Shown here in pieces: positions 1 to 11,356 of a DNA stretch of 39,761 nt; position 1 is the first letter of the stretch; each line of letters begins with the position of its first letter. A model generated the notes under the pieces. It saw nothing but the letters and a program-made list of their open reading frames with translations, had not been told where the DNA came from and did no database searches. Origin of the DNA: Funneliformis mosseae (taxonomy: Eukaryota; Glomeromycota; Glomeromycetes; Glomerales; Glomeraceae); NCBI GenBank assembly GCA_910592005.1, contig CAJVPP010000221.1, positions 1-39,761 of the forward strand. The letters run 5' to 3'. The position numbers and the translations under genes were made by a program.

Positions 1-1114
1 TTAATCAAAAGCATTTGATAATAAAAAAATTTTGAAAGTTATTTATTAAAAACTTTTATTATTCAAAAAAAACTTTCGTCATTCTTTTCATTAAAAGCTG
101 TACATATCATTTTCTTTTTTATTATATTGCCTTCTATCTCTTAGATATGATTGTTGTAGTTATATACTATTATAGAACAATGGATTAGTTGATGATTGGA
201 GTATAAGTGTAGTAGTTTCAGATGGTAATCTATTTATTGCTATTGATAGTGTTATTTCTGAAAAACTTTCATTACTTCCTTGAAAAGGTGCTATGATAGT
301 ATTATTTTGGTCTCTTTTCTTACCTTCTAAAGTATTACTACAATTGCTATTTATAATTAAGTTAATACTACTAATACTTTCAGTTTCTTATAATTGGAAT
401 TGTTTTATTTTTACCTAAATATGATATAATTTATCAGCAATACTGTTAAAGGATTTCTTTAATATATTATCCTTATATCTAATTGTAATAACAATTTTCT
501 CAACAAATATTTTAATAAGTGATCTCTTTTCAAAAAGCTCGTTTCACTCTCTTAGGTCTTTATAAAATATGCTATAGTAAAAGTGGTATATGATATAGTA
601 TTATATTTAGATGTAATCTACAGGAATCAAAATTATCAAAAGATATAGTTTTCCTGACTGAGTTTTGTAGTTTGAATGGTACTGTAGATAAGATTGATCT
701 AAATGGATAATAAATAAAATCTTATAATTTTTAAGTTCCTTATAAGCAACTATATATTCCTGAAGATTTATAAATATTGTTCTTCAGTGATATGATCAGT
801 GTTAGATTCTTTCAGATTTATTGAGATTTATTATCAAAGTAATTATCACTAAATACTAATTTGTCTCATATGGCTTTAACTTAATAAAATTTAATAAAAT
901 GTTTTAGATTATTGATGTTACTTTGTAGACATTTAAAATAATTGATTAAAATAACTTCTTCATTCTCTAATGATTTATACTGAAATTGAATCTCAAAGAC
1001 TCACAACTGAAGTTGGAAAAGAATAGGCCTTACAGTTACTTTTAATATCTAATTATCTTTTGCATATGTATAATTTGTCAGATTGGTTTTTACTTCTACC
1101 TAACTTATATCAAA
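1..1114. other. AT-saturated stretch, no gene seen
   Basis: No frame of useful length and no recognisable protein motif on either strand. It resembles the other transposon-debris segments of the window. I could not assign it to a family. Confidence 0.5.
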
Positions 1115-1530
1115 TTATTATCTTATAATACTAATAACTGAAAATTAGTATTAATGCAAAATTAATAAGGATTTAGCTTTAATCAATATTTTAGAAAGAG
1201 CTCTGAAGAGTTTACAAATAATTATTATTTCAAATGACAATGTATATTTAGAATAGACTTTAAGAATTTATTATAAAATTAAGAAATCAGTATATTTATA
1301 TTTGTTACCATATAACTGTTATTAGTATTTATCTTGTTTGTGATAAAAACTAATTGAATCCTAATTGTTTACAAAATTGTTTTTTTTTATTATCTATTGC
1401 TGTCTACCTTAACCAAATCCTAAAGCTATTCTATTTATACTAAATTTACTAATATAAATAAATAAAATACTAAAATAATAAATGATTAATAATATAAAAT
1501 GATTAATAATATAATAGAATTTTCTAGTGA
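1115..1530 (+). repeat. Truncated copy of the 468-bp inverted-repeat element
   Basis: This segment aligns along nearly its whole length, in the same orientation, with 12324-12770. Shared blocks include the start TTATTATCTTA, the internal TAGTATTTATCTTGTT and the AATGATTAATAATA repeats near the right end. The left inverted repeat is present (1115 onward). The right one is degraded: ATAGAATTTTCTAGTGATT stands where the other copy has ATACTAATTTTCAGTCATT. It encodes nothing credible; the minus-strand frame at 1409-1636 is low-complexity. Confidence 0.75.
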
Positions 1531-3299
1531 TTTCTGGGTCTTTTGCATAACCTTCATTTAATTTATTTCTCTTGTCTTCACTGTTTTTGTTGTCTAATAT
1601 GATGCAGTTAATGTAATTTCTAGTCATATGTATCACGTGATCTTTTGGATTAATATCTTTCTATTACAATATGTAATAAAAATCTTCATCAGAAAAAACT
1701 CTTTCTTGTTAGATTTTGTTTAAGAATTTTTATGTAAAAATATGTATGTTCAAGGGTGATCACAGCTTAGCCTATAAATAAATAATAAAACTTCCTTTTT
1801 TAAAAGTTTTCTTCTTTTTATTCCTTATACTTTCAATCAAAAAATATTTCATTATTAATCCAAACAGTGATATTTTTTTATTAAAATATTTTTTTGCCAC
1901 TTCTCTTGAATATTTTTCTTGTTCATTTTCCTTTTTCTTTTTTTATTTACAAAAAGTGAATATCAAGAGGTATCTGAAATAATGATCAAGATCGATATTA
2001 CTTTAGACGTAAATAAATCTTATATAATAATTATCCAATTACCTTCATAATAACAATATTCTTTTAAAGATCTTTGACATTATAAGAGTCCACTAAATTT
2101 AGTAGAATTTTTTTCAGTTTCTTATACTATAATAGCATAGAGGTTGAGTCTCTAAAGAGCCTCTTATAGAATATAGTATTTTAGATATTCCTGATATGAA
2201 AAGTCATTGTAACCAGAATCAACTAGGTATTTTAGCTAGAAACTTATTAGAATTGATTGTTTTTTTAACCTTTCTTTTTTCAGAATTAATCTCAGATTCA
2301 TTTATTCTGAAGGGTATTTATTTTATTTTAATTAGAGAATTAATGGTTAGTTAAAAAAAAAGCATTGTGATATTAATAAATTTGCTAGCTTTCTTTGTAA
2401 TAGGTTGCTCATTAGAAATAGTTCTAGTAAGTATTTTGAAGGGAATTACCAATAATTAGTCAACTCAAACAGGCTTAAAATAGAGTCACAAGAGAAAGTA
2501 GCTGCAGTTTTAGATTAGATTTCTTATTTGTATTCTTTTTACTTTATTAATTAATACATTTAAAACTATAAATCTTTATTAATAAATTTGTGGTAGTATC
2601 ACATCATTAAATTTAAAAAAATAAAAGTTTTTATTAGCAACATTATACTTAAGACATAATGATAAGAAAGAAATAGCAATAAATATCTAATTTTAAGAAT
2701 TTCTATTATAGACAACATTTTAAGAAGCCATTGGTATTTCTTTTTTTTATCACTGAAGTAAGATATATTGTAAAAGTAAATGCAATATTATCATTAAAGC
2801 AGAATAATATAGCAAACTAATAGAAATGAAATATATGTTGATATTTAAAAAGAATATGAAGTTTAAGAAATTAATGCAAGTATTTGTGTCTATAAATATT
2901 CTTTATAAATTGTTTGGTTAGAATAAAGATAGAAAATCTATTATATATGTAGAAGCTTATAGAAGCTGTAATAATATTGAGTATGAGAGTAGTAGCATTT
3001 AAATAATTTTTCATAAAAGTATTTATTTTATTATTATAGAAGTTATCTATATGTGCTTTAACTTTAACTATTGAAACTTTAAGATTATTAATAATAATTA
3101 GTTTAAAAAGACATAAATAATGTACTAAATTATTGATTTTTAAAAAGAGTCTGAAAGTTAAAAATTATTTTAACAAAAAGCAATATTGTTGAATTAAAAA
3201 ATAATAATTGTAAAGTTAATAAAAATTGATACTTTTATAACTATGTCTTTTAGTTACAAAATATAAAAATTACAGAATTTGCTTGATCTTATTATTCTT
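1531..3299. other. AT-rich repeat debris, no gene seen
   Basis: Dense stops in all frames. A short imperfect hairpin (GAGGTTGAGTCTC and GAGCCTCTT near 2150) is the only local structure noticed. The right part may contain the lost N-terminal (BED finger) region of the hAT remnant that follows, but I could not see the cysteines. Confidence 0.4.
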
Positions 3300-5015
3300 A
3301 TCTCAAATATATTCAAAAATAATAAAAATCTATTTTTAAGTGAATATTACTTACTGATCAATCTCTTACTACTATTACCAATTCAGTAAATAAAGAAATT
3401 ATGTCTCAATTTAATCCTTCATTTATAGTGTTCAGATTGTTAAAAGTTATAAATATAATTATGAAAATTTAAAAAATATTATAAAAGAAACTGTTACAAC
3501 AGTATCTCTCATAATAGATCTTTGATCTAGTAGGACTAAATATAAATACCTTAATATTAATACTGTATAGATTATACCTGATTTTAAAGTTAAAGATATA
3601 ATGTTAAAAATTAAGTATGCACTATTCCTTCATACTACTGATGCTATTATTAAATTACTTTATAAATGTATATCAAGTTAGAATTTTAGCAGACGTATAA
3701 TAATAATTATTACTGATAACAAATCAAACATGAAGACGATATTCCTTATTTTGACTAAAAAAGACCAATGTGAAGATATTAAAAGATATTCTTATATTGT
3801 ATATACATTTCAACTAATAATCAGAAAATGGTTAGCACCTGTAGAAATTTTATTTACACACGTAAAATAAATAATTAATTTTTTTCAGAACAAAAATAGA
3901 TAGAAAGATTGAAAGCAACATAAATTAAAATATGAGAATATAATGCATTGTATATAGAATGTACAGATACGTTAGAATTTTTCATACTATATCTAAGATA
4001 GACTTTTTACTTTAAGAATGCAATTATTCTACTTCAGACTAATTTTTATACAAATAGGATAAAATAGATGATAATAAATTAAAAAAATTATGTTATCTGA
4101 TGAAGAATAAAATTTATTAGACAAACTAGTTGATATTTTAATTCTATTTGAGGAAGTAATATAATATTTTTTCAGAAATATATATGTAATGTTTAGTAAA
4201 ATGATGATAACTATTAAGGAACTTATTTTAAATTAGTTACTGATTCAATAGATTCACTATTAAATAATATTAATTATAATAATAAAAATATAATATTTGA
4301 AGAAACTAAAATAGAAGTCAATAATGAAAAATTATAAGTAATATTACCAAAAAAAAAATTTCTATTAAAGATCCATTAAATATTAAAGGAAATTTATATA
4401 AAGTAAAGAATAATATTTATAATGCAATACCTTATTACTAGAATATTCTAAGTAATATAGGATTAATAGCTACTTTATTAGATTCACATTATAAGGAATT
4501 AGATTTAGAACTAGAAGATAAAAAAATAAAATAATTCAAAAACTTTGTGAAGAGTTTAATAAGCTAAATTCTGATAATTTAAATAAATTAATATTAGTAA
4601 CATTTATAGAAGAGCCATCTAATCTAATTATACTTTTTTCAGATAAAGAATTATCATTATGTTTATAAAGGGAATATTGCAAGCATCATCAAAGTAAAAA
4701 TAAAAAAATAAGTATACCTATAATAATTGATGAAGTAAATAATTATTTGTCAACATCATCTGTATTGAAAACAGAAGATCCATTAGATTAATGATGAAAT
4801 TGTAAAGAAAAAATTTTAAACCTATCCCAAATTGCTGAAATTTTAGCTACATTCATGTCAAACGAAAGATTTTTTCTCATGCTAGTTCTCTAATTTTAGC
4901 AAAAAGAAATTATTTAGATACAAGTTTAATAAGACAAATGTTATTTTTAAAAGAAATGCAAAAGAGTGAGATGATATTAATGAATGCTAATTTCTTTTTT
5001 CTAATATTTTAATTT
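3300..5015 (+). pseudogene. Decayed hAT-superfamily transposase (ZBED-like)
   Basis: A frame broken by many stops and shifts keeps the order of a hAT transposase. Near 3510 it reads SLIIDL then a stop then SSRTKY, matching the family's DLWTSR-type first catalytic block with Trp changed to TGA. Near 3706 comes ITDNKSNMK (second acidic block), then LAPVEILF. Near 4440-4500 comes IGLIATLLDSHYKELD, the conserved LDPR/K block. Near 4735-4950 lies the C-terminal dimerisation domain: NNYLSTSSVLKTEDPLD, three stops where WW is expected, then ERFFSHASSLI and RQMLFLKE. Functional hAT transposases cut and paste DNA and make 8-bp target duplications; this copy cannot be active. The N-terminal BED zinc finger was not found, and neither end of the element was identified with confidence. 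Confidence 0.85.
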
Positions 5016-5159
5016 GTTAAATAAAAACATGAAATAAATAAATATGAATTGTGTTTAATTAAATATAGTAGTTATAAATTAAATTTATATTTATAAATAA
5101 AAAATATTGTAAATATTGAAAGAAAAAATAATCTTTTAACCAATAAAATTTAAAGATTA

Positions 5160-5345
5160 TAGATGATCTGTTAAAATTCAGATTAGGATAAATCTGAATA
5201 GATCCTAATTTAAGAATATATTAGAATTAAGGATTAATCTGTAAATTTTTAAATTCAGATTACTATTTGAATTAGATAAATAGATTTGAGATTGGATTTA
5301 GGTGATATTTTAAAAATAAGATCAGATCACTAATTTAAATATTAA
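5160..5345. repeat. Degenerate short repeats, possible hAT subterminal region
   Basis: Variants of ATTCAGATT, GGATTAATCTG and GATCCTAAT recur in both orientations downstream of the hAT remnant. Short repeated transposase-binding motifs near element ends are typical of hAT elements. I saw no clean terminal inverted repeat, so the assignment is tentative. Confidence 0.25.
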
Positions 5346-5353
5346 ATGATATA

Positions 5354-5514
5354 CAATCAACTCTTGTTATAATGAATTTTATATCCTAAATCTCAACTTT
5401 ACTATAAGATTATAGTAAAGATTTTAAGAGCCAATTTATTATAACAAGAGTATTTTTATTATATTTGTTCAAAAAATTTGTTATATCAAGAGTTCGCTAT
5501 ATCAAAGTTAACTG
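5354..5514. mobile_element. 161-bp TA-flanked miniature element (Tc1/mariner-pogo-like)
   Basis: The left end CAATCAACTCTTGTTATAAT and the reverse complement of the right end, CAGTTAACTTTGATATAGCG, are imperfect inverted repeats of about 23 bp. TA lies on both sides (5352-5353 and 5515-5516). TA duplication and a CAGT-like terminus suggest a Tc1/mariner-pogo non-autonomous element. There is no coding capacity. Confidence 0.6.
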
Positions 5515-5516
5515 TA

Positions 5517-6290
5517 AATAATGAAAAAGTATTCTATTACTTGCAAAGTTTTCAATTTTAAAGTTATCAAAAAATTATTAAATTTGTATATTTTCAAATC
5601 ATTCGTTTAATAAAAATATTTTTTACAATATGATAATTTGATTTAACTGTATTATAAATTACTAACTATTTATTAATTTTTTCATTATGTAGTATCTAAT
5701 ATATCAGTTTAGTTTTAATGACGAAAAAATACACATATAAATCATGTGACCTTATATTTAACTGTAAGATCTTAGTAGACTCAAATACTAATTTAAGGAT
5801 TACTACCCAGAGCAATCTTCCAAAAGCTAAACCCTCAAGGTTATTAGATCTTAGAACCACTATCAAATTTGAATAGAGAGATCACTTTCAATCACAGATA
5901 CTTTTTAGTCAATTATTTTTCCTATTTTATCAATACCAATCAGAATTACTATGATCTTTGCTAGTATTAGAGTATTAACACATTATTGGAATAAATTTAA
6001 GATGTAATCATCTATTATAGAACTTAAAAGGTAAGTGGCTATCATATCCATATTATTAAACTCACCTAGAAATTAAACTGACCTCTATCCCAAGTGATAG
6101 CTTAATTAGATGATTACTGTAGCAGTACAATGCAGTCTATTATCAACTATAATTACAACAGGAGTATCCTGAAGGTATTACCCAATCTACTAATTACTGG
6201 TTAATCACTTCCTTACTTATGTAAGAGTCTCTGAATTTGAAGATGTGAGATAATATCTATAACACATTTATTAGCAAAAGGCCAAATTTT
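5517..6290. other. No gene seen
   Basis: Less AT-extreme than its surroundings but with stops in all frames and no protein motif recognised. It may include the 3' body of the putative SINE at 6300-6420, which reads leftward. Confidence 0.35.
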
Positions 6291-6299
6291 TGTCAATCC

Positions 6300-6420
6300 C
6301 TAGCTTCATTTGTACCTCAGCTGAGACCTGAACTTGTGGCTATTGCAATGTAACCTACAATAAAAGCTCAGTTGTTGCCAATTGAACTAGGATCGCAAAT
6401 CCTACTAACTATTTATTAAT
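6300..6420 (-). repeat. Possible tRNA-derived SINE with A-box and B-box
   Basis: On the minus strand TAGTTCAATTGG (6389-6378) matches the RNA polymerase III A-box (TRGYNNANNNGG). About 43 nt downstream AGTTCAGGTCTC (6334-6323) resembles a B-box (GGTTCRANTCC) with mismatches. The spacing is tRNA-like, but the region does not fold into a full cloverleaf that I can see, so a tRNA-derived SINE head is likelier than a functional tRNA. The boundaries are approximate and no A-rich tail or target duplication was established. Confidence 0.4.
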
Positions 6421-7856
6421 TAATAACTCAGCCAATATATTAATAATTAATAATTTCAGAGGTCTCATCACTATTCGAGAGAGTATATTAAATTCTTGAA
6501 TTAAAATTATCTAAATAAATAAAATTTATAATACCTTATCGTTATATACTAAATAAACAAATATTATTTATACATAAAATTAGTATATCATTGTTTACTG
6601 AAGTTAAAAATTGAGTCTCATTTTGCATTACAGAATCCACTTGTTTAATAATATCTTATATCTAATTCAAATGTAGATTTTGACACTCTGCATACTTAAA
6701 CAAATAGTACTTAATCAAAGGAAAGAGATAATAATATTTGTGCTGTAAGTTTTTTCACTTAGTTCACTGCGAGTTGTACTTGATTATACCACCAATAAAA
6801 GTGCATTAGAAGAAAATATTTACATTAATTATTAGGTATAAGGAAAATCGCTTCAGTTTTCTAAGATACGTTTGGTTATTTTTATCAATGTGCTCTCATT
6901 ACCTTTCTGGCTTTATTATTTGAATTATTAAAATTGCTCATAAATTCGTTATAACTGAATCAGTATAGTACATTTCATATTTTTCCTGGGTTCCAAAAAA
7001 ATACTCTCATCTACGTCTTAAATTTCTTACCATGAATGAGTCAACGCTAATAACTATGCTAGTTTTAGAATCCCGCCAAGTAAGATTTGATAAATCTATA
7101 TTCTCAAATGTATGCCTAAGCGAACCATAAAGATTTGCATCTGTCTCTGATGCAGGATGCTAAAAATACAATACGATTAGCTTTCAGACTGAGAAAAATT
7201 ATATTTTCTTCATATTCAATGCTTTGAATCTTAAATGTTAATGTATCCAATCTCAGTCTAGTAAAATGCAATAATATGTACTGTTACATTTTGTTAATCT
7301 CAAACTTATTTATACCATATGCCATTTCACACATTCGCATTTTCAGAAATATTAAGGTATCATTGTTTTAACTAGAAGACATAGTTTTTCTGGGTCGGCA
7401 TTCCCCAACCTATAGCTATTTTCATTTTAATATCTAACAGAATCGAATTTACTGCATGGCTATCACTTTTCTTACATAGTCAAAAGAAGGTAAAATGTTG
7501 TTTTCTATTGTCACAAATGAGATTCTAAGGTTCTTCCAATAAAAGCATTTTTATCTTTGCTAAATTCGTTATGATAAAAAATTTCACTTAATGAAAACGT
7601 ATTAGTATAAGATACAACTTGAAATTTTATATACTGTCCTTTTAAAAGTAAATTTTCAGATTGAGATATGGGTAGGTAACATACAAAATAGCACCATTCT
7701 ATTTTAGTAACTTAAATAATTTATTTTTTTGTCTACGTGATTTTTTAGTTAGATCATACGCGAACTGTTTTCTAATTTAGCTTAGCAAAACGTTGTCAAT
7801 TAATTAAGCCACCGACAATTAGAATATTATAATTCCAGACTCTTTTCTTAACAAAA
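6421..7856. other. Unassigned stretch, no gene supported
   Basis: Composition is slightly richer in G and C (for example 7060-7160 and 7370-7560). Both strands were read; frames are broken and no domain was recognised. It could be very old coding or repeat sequence, but nothing supports a call. Confidence 0.4.
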
Positions 7857-8215
7857 TGATATAGAAGCAAGCCAAAGCTAAACTAACCACTCTTTTTCCT
7901 GAGGAAGAGGGACGCGATATAATAAAGAGTATTCTTTTGAATAAGCTGTTAGATGAACGCTTAAAGTATTTCAAGGGAGGAGATAAGGAGATTGCTGCTG
8001 CACTTAGAATACTCTTGTTAAACTAAGGTAATGACTTCGTGACTTAGTCATTGGGGACATGAGGTAGTGAGTATATAGAGAAGAATAGGATAGTAAGATG
8101 ATTTTATTATGAATTTGTTGGAAGAATGTTATTATTAAGGGTAGCCAGTCTGAGGGATTGCGACAATGGGAACTGTGTTCCTTTTTCTTTTTATTTCATT
8201 TTGAAAATTTTTAAT
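7857..8215 (+). pseudogene. Broken reading frame, probable 5' exon of the nuclease-kinase gene
   Basis: From the ATG at 7857 one frame reads protein-like for more than 100 codons: KLTTLFPEEEGRDIIKSILL, LDERLKYFKGGDKEIAAA, YYEFVGRMLLLRVASLRDCD. It is interrupted by TAG at codon 3 and then TAA, TAG, TGA and TGA (the TAA at 8022-8024; the rest up to about 8100). Most of these fit single C-to-T or G-to-A changes from Gln, Trp or Arg codons. The amphipathic, charged sequence resembles a folded domain I cannot name. The next exon-like frame begins right after TTGTTTCAG at 8451, so this is probably an upstream exon of the same gene; that join is an inference. Codon content is much less AT-extreme than the flanking DNA. 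Confidence 0.5.
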
Positions 8216-8444
8216 AATTATGATTTACATTTTAATTGATCTTCATTCTATTTACAACTTATATTTCTCTTTGGTTATTTGCCTACTTTGTTCTTGAATT
8301 ACCTAGTTTATCCTTTTTTCATTAAAGAATCAGGTAAAAATAATTGTATTAGTCAAAAAATAGCTGTAATACTTGTCACAACATTAAATATTTTGTTTTA
8401 CTTTCATATATATTTGCTTTTATTTCGTTTGGGATAATCTAAAG

Positions 8445-10310
8445 TTGTTTCAGATGAGCCTTTTATTGGAAACTAAGTCAAATTATCTATTGATCAAAAA
8501 TAAATCAGCATTATATTTTCCTATTTTGTATTTAGATCCCATGTATCAACTCATGAAATATTGGTTACAAAGCCCAGACGAAATCCCTGAACGTTATCAA
8601 CTTAAATATTTTCTTAACATGACACCAAATATGAAACTTCCTCTTTCTAAGGAAATGTTCTCTGCAATTCCAATCGTTGGACTATTTAATATAGACCCAA
8701 CAGAACGTGATAAGTATTTTGTAGAAAGAAAATCAATAAGCTGTACTTTATTTTTTACTCAATTAATAATAAGTTTAATGCATCCTCCTGTAACAGGAAG
8801 AACAAAAGATTCATTTCACAGCTTTTGGGACACTATTATCAGCAAGTCACTATAAATATTTAGAAGTTATTCTAATGAATTGCTACTAATGAATATTGAT
8901 TGTAATATCTCCAGAAGCATTACGATAGGTAGACTGATTTAAATAATTGACCAAAAGGTGGAATTATATCATATACCAACGAAAAGTTTTATAGGTCAAA
9001 ATAGATCAGATTTTGTCTTATTAATGAGAAACATTTGTGTTGTTCATAGAGAAGAGAAAGGAGAAAATGGAAAAGGAGAATCTGCTAAGGAATTAATTGA
9101 TAAATTCAATACTTGGAATTATGGAGACATTCCATATCTTTTTGGATACTATGCAAATACTGCTGCTGTTACCTTTTGTGTTCTTTATAATAATGAATAA
9201 GAAAATAATAGTAGTCAAAAAAGAAAACACCTAAACATTTGTAGCGAAAGACTTGCAGAATTTGATTTAACCAAATTAACACATAGATTCAAATTAATGA
9301 ATTTAATTAGAAATATATGTAAGTTCTTTCTTATTTTGATTTTCAAATTTTATTAGAAATGCTAATTACTTTATATAACTTAGGTCACATATTACCTATG
9401 ATAATTAACATGTGTCCTTCAAAAGAAATGCTAGATTTTGAAATTATAGTGCATGATAACGGAACTAATATTGAAATTAGCTATGGTATCAAAAAAATAT
9501 TCCCTTCAGAAGATAAAGTTAAACATATAGAAAATTTTTATAGGATAATAAGTGTAAGTTTTAAAATGTCTTTTCATTTTCTGTCTTCAAATTACATTTT
9601 AACAAACACTTTATATAGAATTACAAGATAAAATATATTGATAAATTAGTTCTGTCTCGTAATAATATTGTTCACTTGAAGTCAAGGGGGAAAGGAGCAA
9701 AAACCAAAAAATCTTAATGAATTACTGAAAGTTTTGATCTATATATTAACTTGTTTAGAGATACATTTTTAGTGATATATAAATATATATATCGTTATTC
9801 ATTATTAACTAATATGAAGATGTGTATTTAATTAGGGCTTGCATAATATAAAACCTAACCCAGTTATGCATAGAGATATATAATAGCCAAATGTTATACA
9901 ATATGAAAATTAATATATTTTGATTGACTTTAATTTTGCCAGCTTTTCTCCTTTAAATAAGAATTTACAAAACTTAAATTCAGCTAATCATACTCCTGAA
10001 ATGTTAATAGGTGAACATGATGTAACAGTTGATATTTGGGGTGTTGGAAACTTGATTATTTCAAGTAGTATAAATAAATTACCTAAAGAACTTTTATCAC
10101 TTTTTCATTCAATGTATCAAAAAAATAAAATATACGGTCAAATGCATCTGATATACTTAAAATTATTAAAGGTTTTTTTGTAAAGGTAACTGATTTTTAT
10201 TATTAATTAATTAATATTATTATTTATTTTATTTAGAATATAATTTAATAAAGTTTTATTTTACAGTGGTTTTCTAATGATGATTGGTTAAATCATTTTG
10301 AGAATAAATA
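8445..10310 (+). pseudogene. Decayed PD-(D/E)XK nuclease-protein kinase gene (Crinkler-type architecture)
   Basis: The frame starting in the 8445-8452 region runs on through in-frame TAA at 8853, about 8940 and 9198 to an intron with good borders (GTAAGT at 9319, TTATTAG ending 9356). It then continues as LITLYNLGHILPMIINMCPS to a second donor GTAAGT near 9553. SDF at 9006-9014 followed by EEK at 9051-9059 gives D-x14-E-x-K, the PD-(D/E)XK nuclease signature. Downstream come kinase motifs: VMHRDI (HRD, 9863-9880), two stops, PNVI, then LIDFNFAS (DFN in place of DFG, D at 9926), TPEML, and VDIWGVGNLI of the C-lobe. A frameshift near 10140 leads into SDILKIIKGFF and a donor at 10187. The order nuclease then kinase matches fungal Crinkler-type effector or defence proteins. 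A glycine-rich loop was not seen. At least six stops and a frameshift make it a pseudogene. Confidence 0.6.
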
Positions 10311-10603
10311 AGAAATTAATACAAATTTAATTTTTTTACTTATTAAGATAATAAAAATATGTTTAATTTTTTTTTTCTTATTTATAAAATAAAAAATTAT
10401 TTCTGCAAATAATGAATAATATTTAATAAATTAAAATAAAATTACAAAGTAAATAAAATTATATTTATATAAATTTTTAATAAATATTTTAATATTAAAA
10501 AAAAAAAAATTTGTTTTTAATGATTATCTATTATATTAAAATTATTATTTTTATAAAATTTTAGAAAGTAGATTTTATAATTTTATAATTTATTATTAAA
10601 GAA

Positions 10604-11356
10604 TATATAGTCATCCTTTTTATAATCACATTATATAAATCTTTTATTATAAGCATATATTTTATAAGAACTAATTAGGAATACTAATGGTTACAGTCAT
10701 AATCAATTATAATTGTGATTGATATTAATCTATCAAAGGTTTCTGATTGACTGACTGACTGATTAACTGATTCTAACTGATTTTGACTGATTGACTTGAG
10801 ACTAAATAATTATATTTTATATATTAAAAACTCTTTGTATTAAATAATAAAATCAAATATTTTATTTTAATTATTTATAATTTAAAATTTTGAAATTTTG
10901 AAAAAATTAAAGTCTGCAATAATGCTACATCACTAAATAAAAATACAAAATAGTTTTAAAAAATACCATACTAGAATTGCTAAAGCAAAAATCAAAATTA
11001 TTAATATTTGGTTAAATTAAAAACTTTCTATTAAACTAAAAATTGTCTAATTATATTATTATTATTAACTAATTGATCAACCAGTTAATTAAAATCAATC
11101 AGTTAACTAGTAAGTTAGTTAAAGGATTTTAACTGATCATTGATTGATCATGATCGACTATTACTATTCCTAAAACTAAAATCTATTAATGTTATATAAA
11201 AAAATCTCTTCATAATCACAATATTTTTATAATCATACTCTTTTAAAACTAATATATAGTAACAATATATAAAAATCTCTTTTATACTTTATATTATAAT
11301 CACACTTTTTATTTTTAATCCTAAAGAATATAATTATAAAAAAAGATGATTATATA
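10604..11356. mobile_element. About 750-bp inverted-repeat element, non-coding
   Basis: The left end TATATAGTCATCCTTTTTAT and the reverse complement of the right end TATATAATCATCTTTTTTTA are inverted repeats with a shared TATATARTCATC start. Inside, GATTGACTGACTGACTGATT at about 10745 and related ATCAATCAGTTAACT at about 11095 form a second, inner inverted pair, so the whole unit is roughly palindromic. A 79-bp relative with the same ends sits at 32802-32880. No coding potential is visible. Confidence 0.5.

Noticed and set aside
1409..1636. 75-codon minus-strand frame
   Set aside because: Lies mostly in the repeat at 1115-1530, is Ile/Tyr/Phe-rich and has no counterpart in the second copy.
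6300..6420. Functional tRNA gene
   Set aside because: A- and B-box-like sequences are present, but I could not pair an acceptor stem or anticodon arm.
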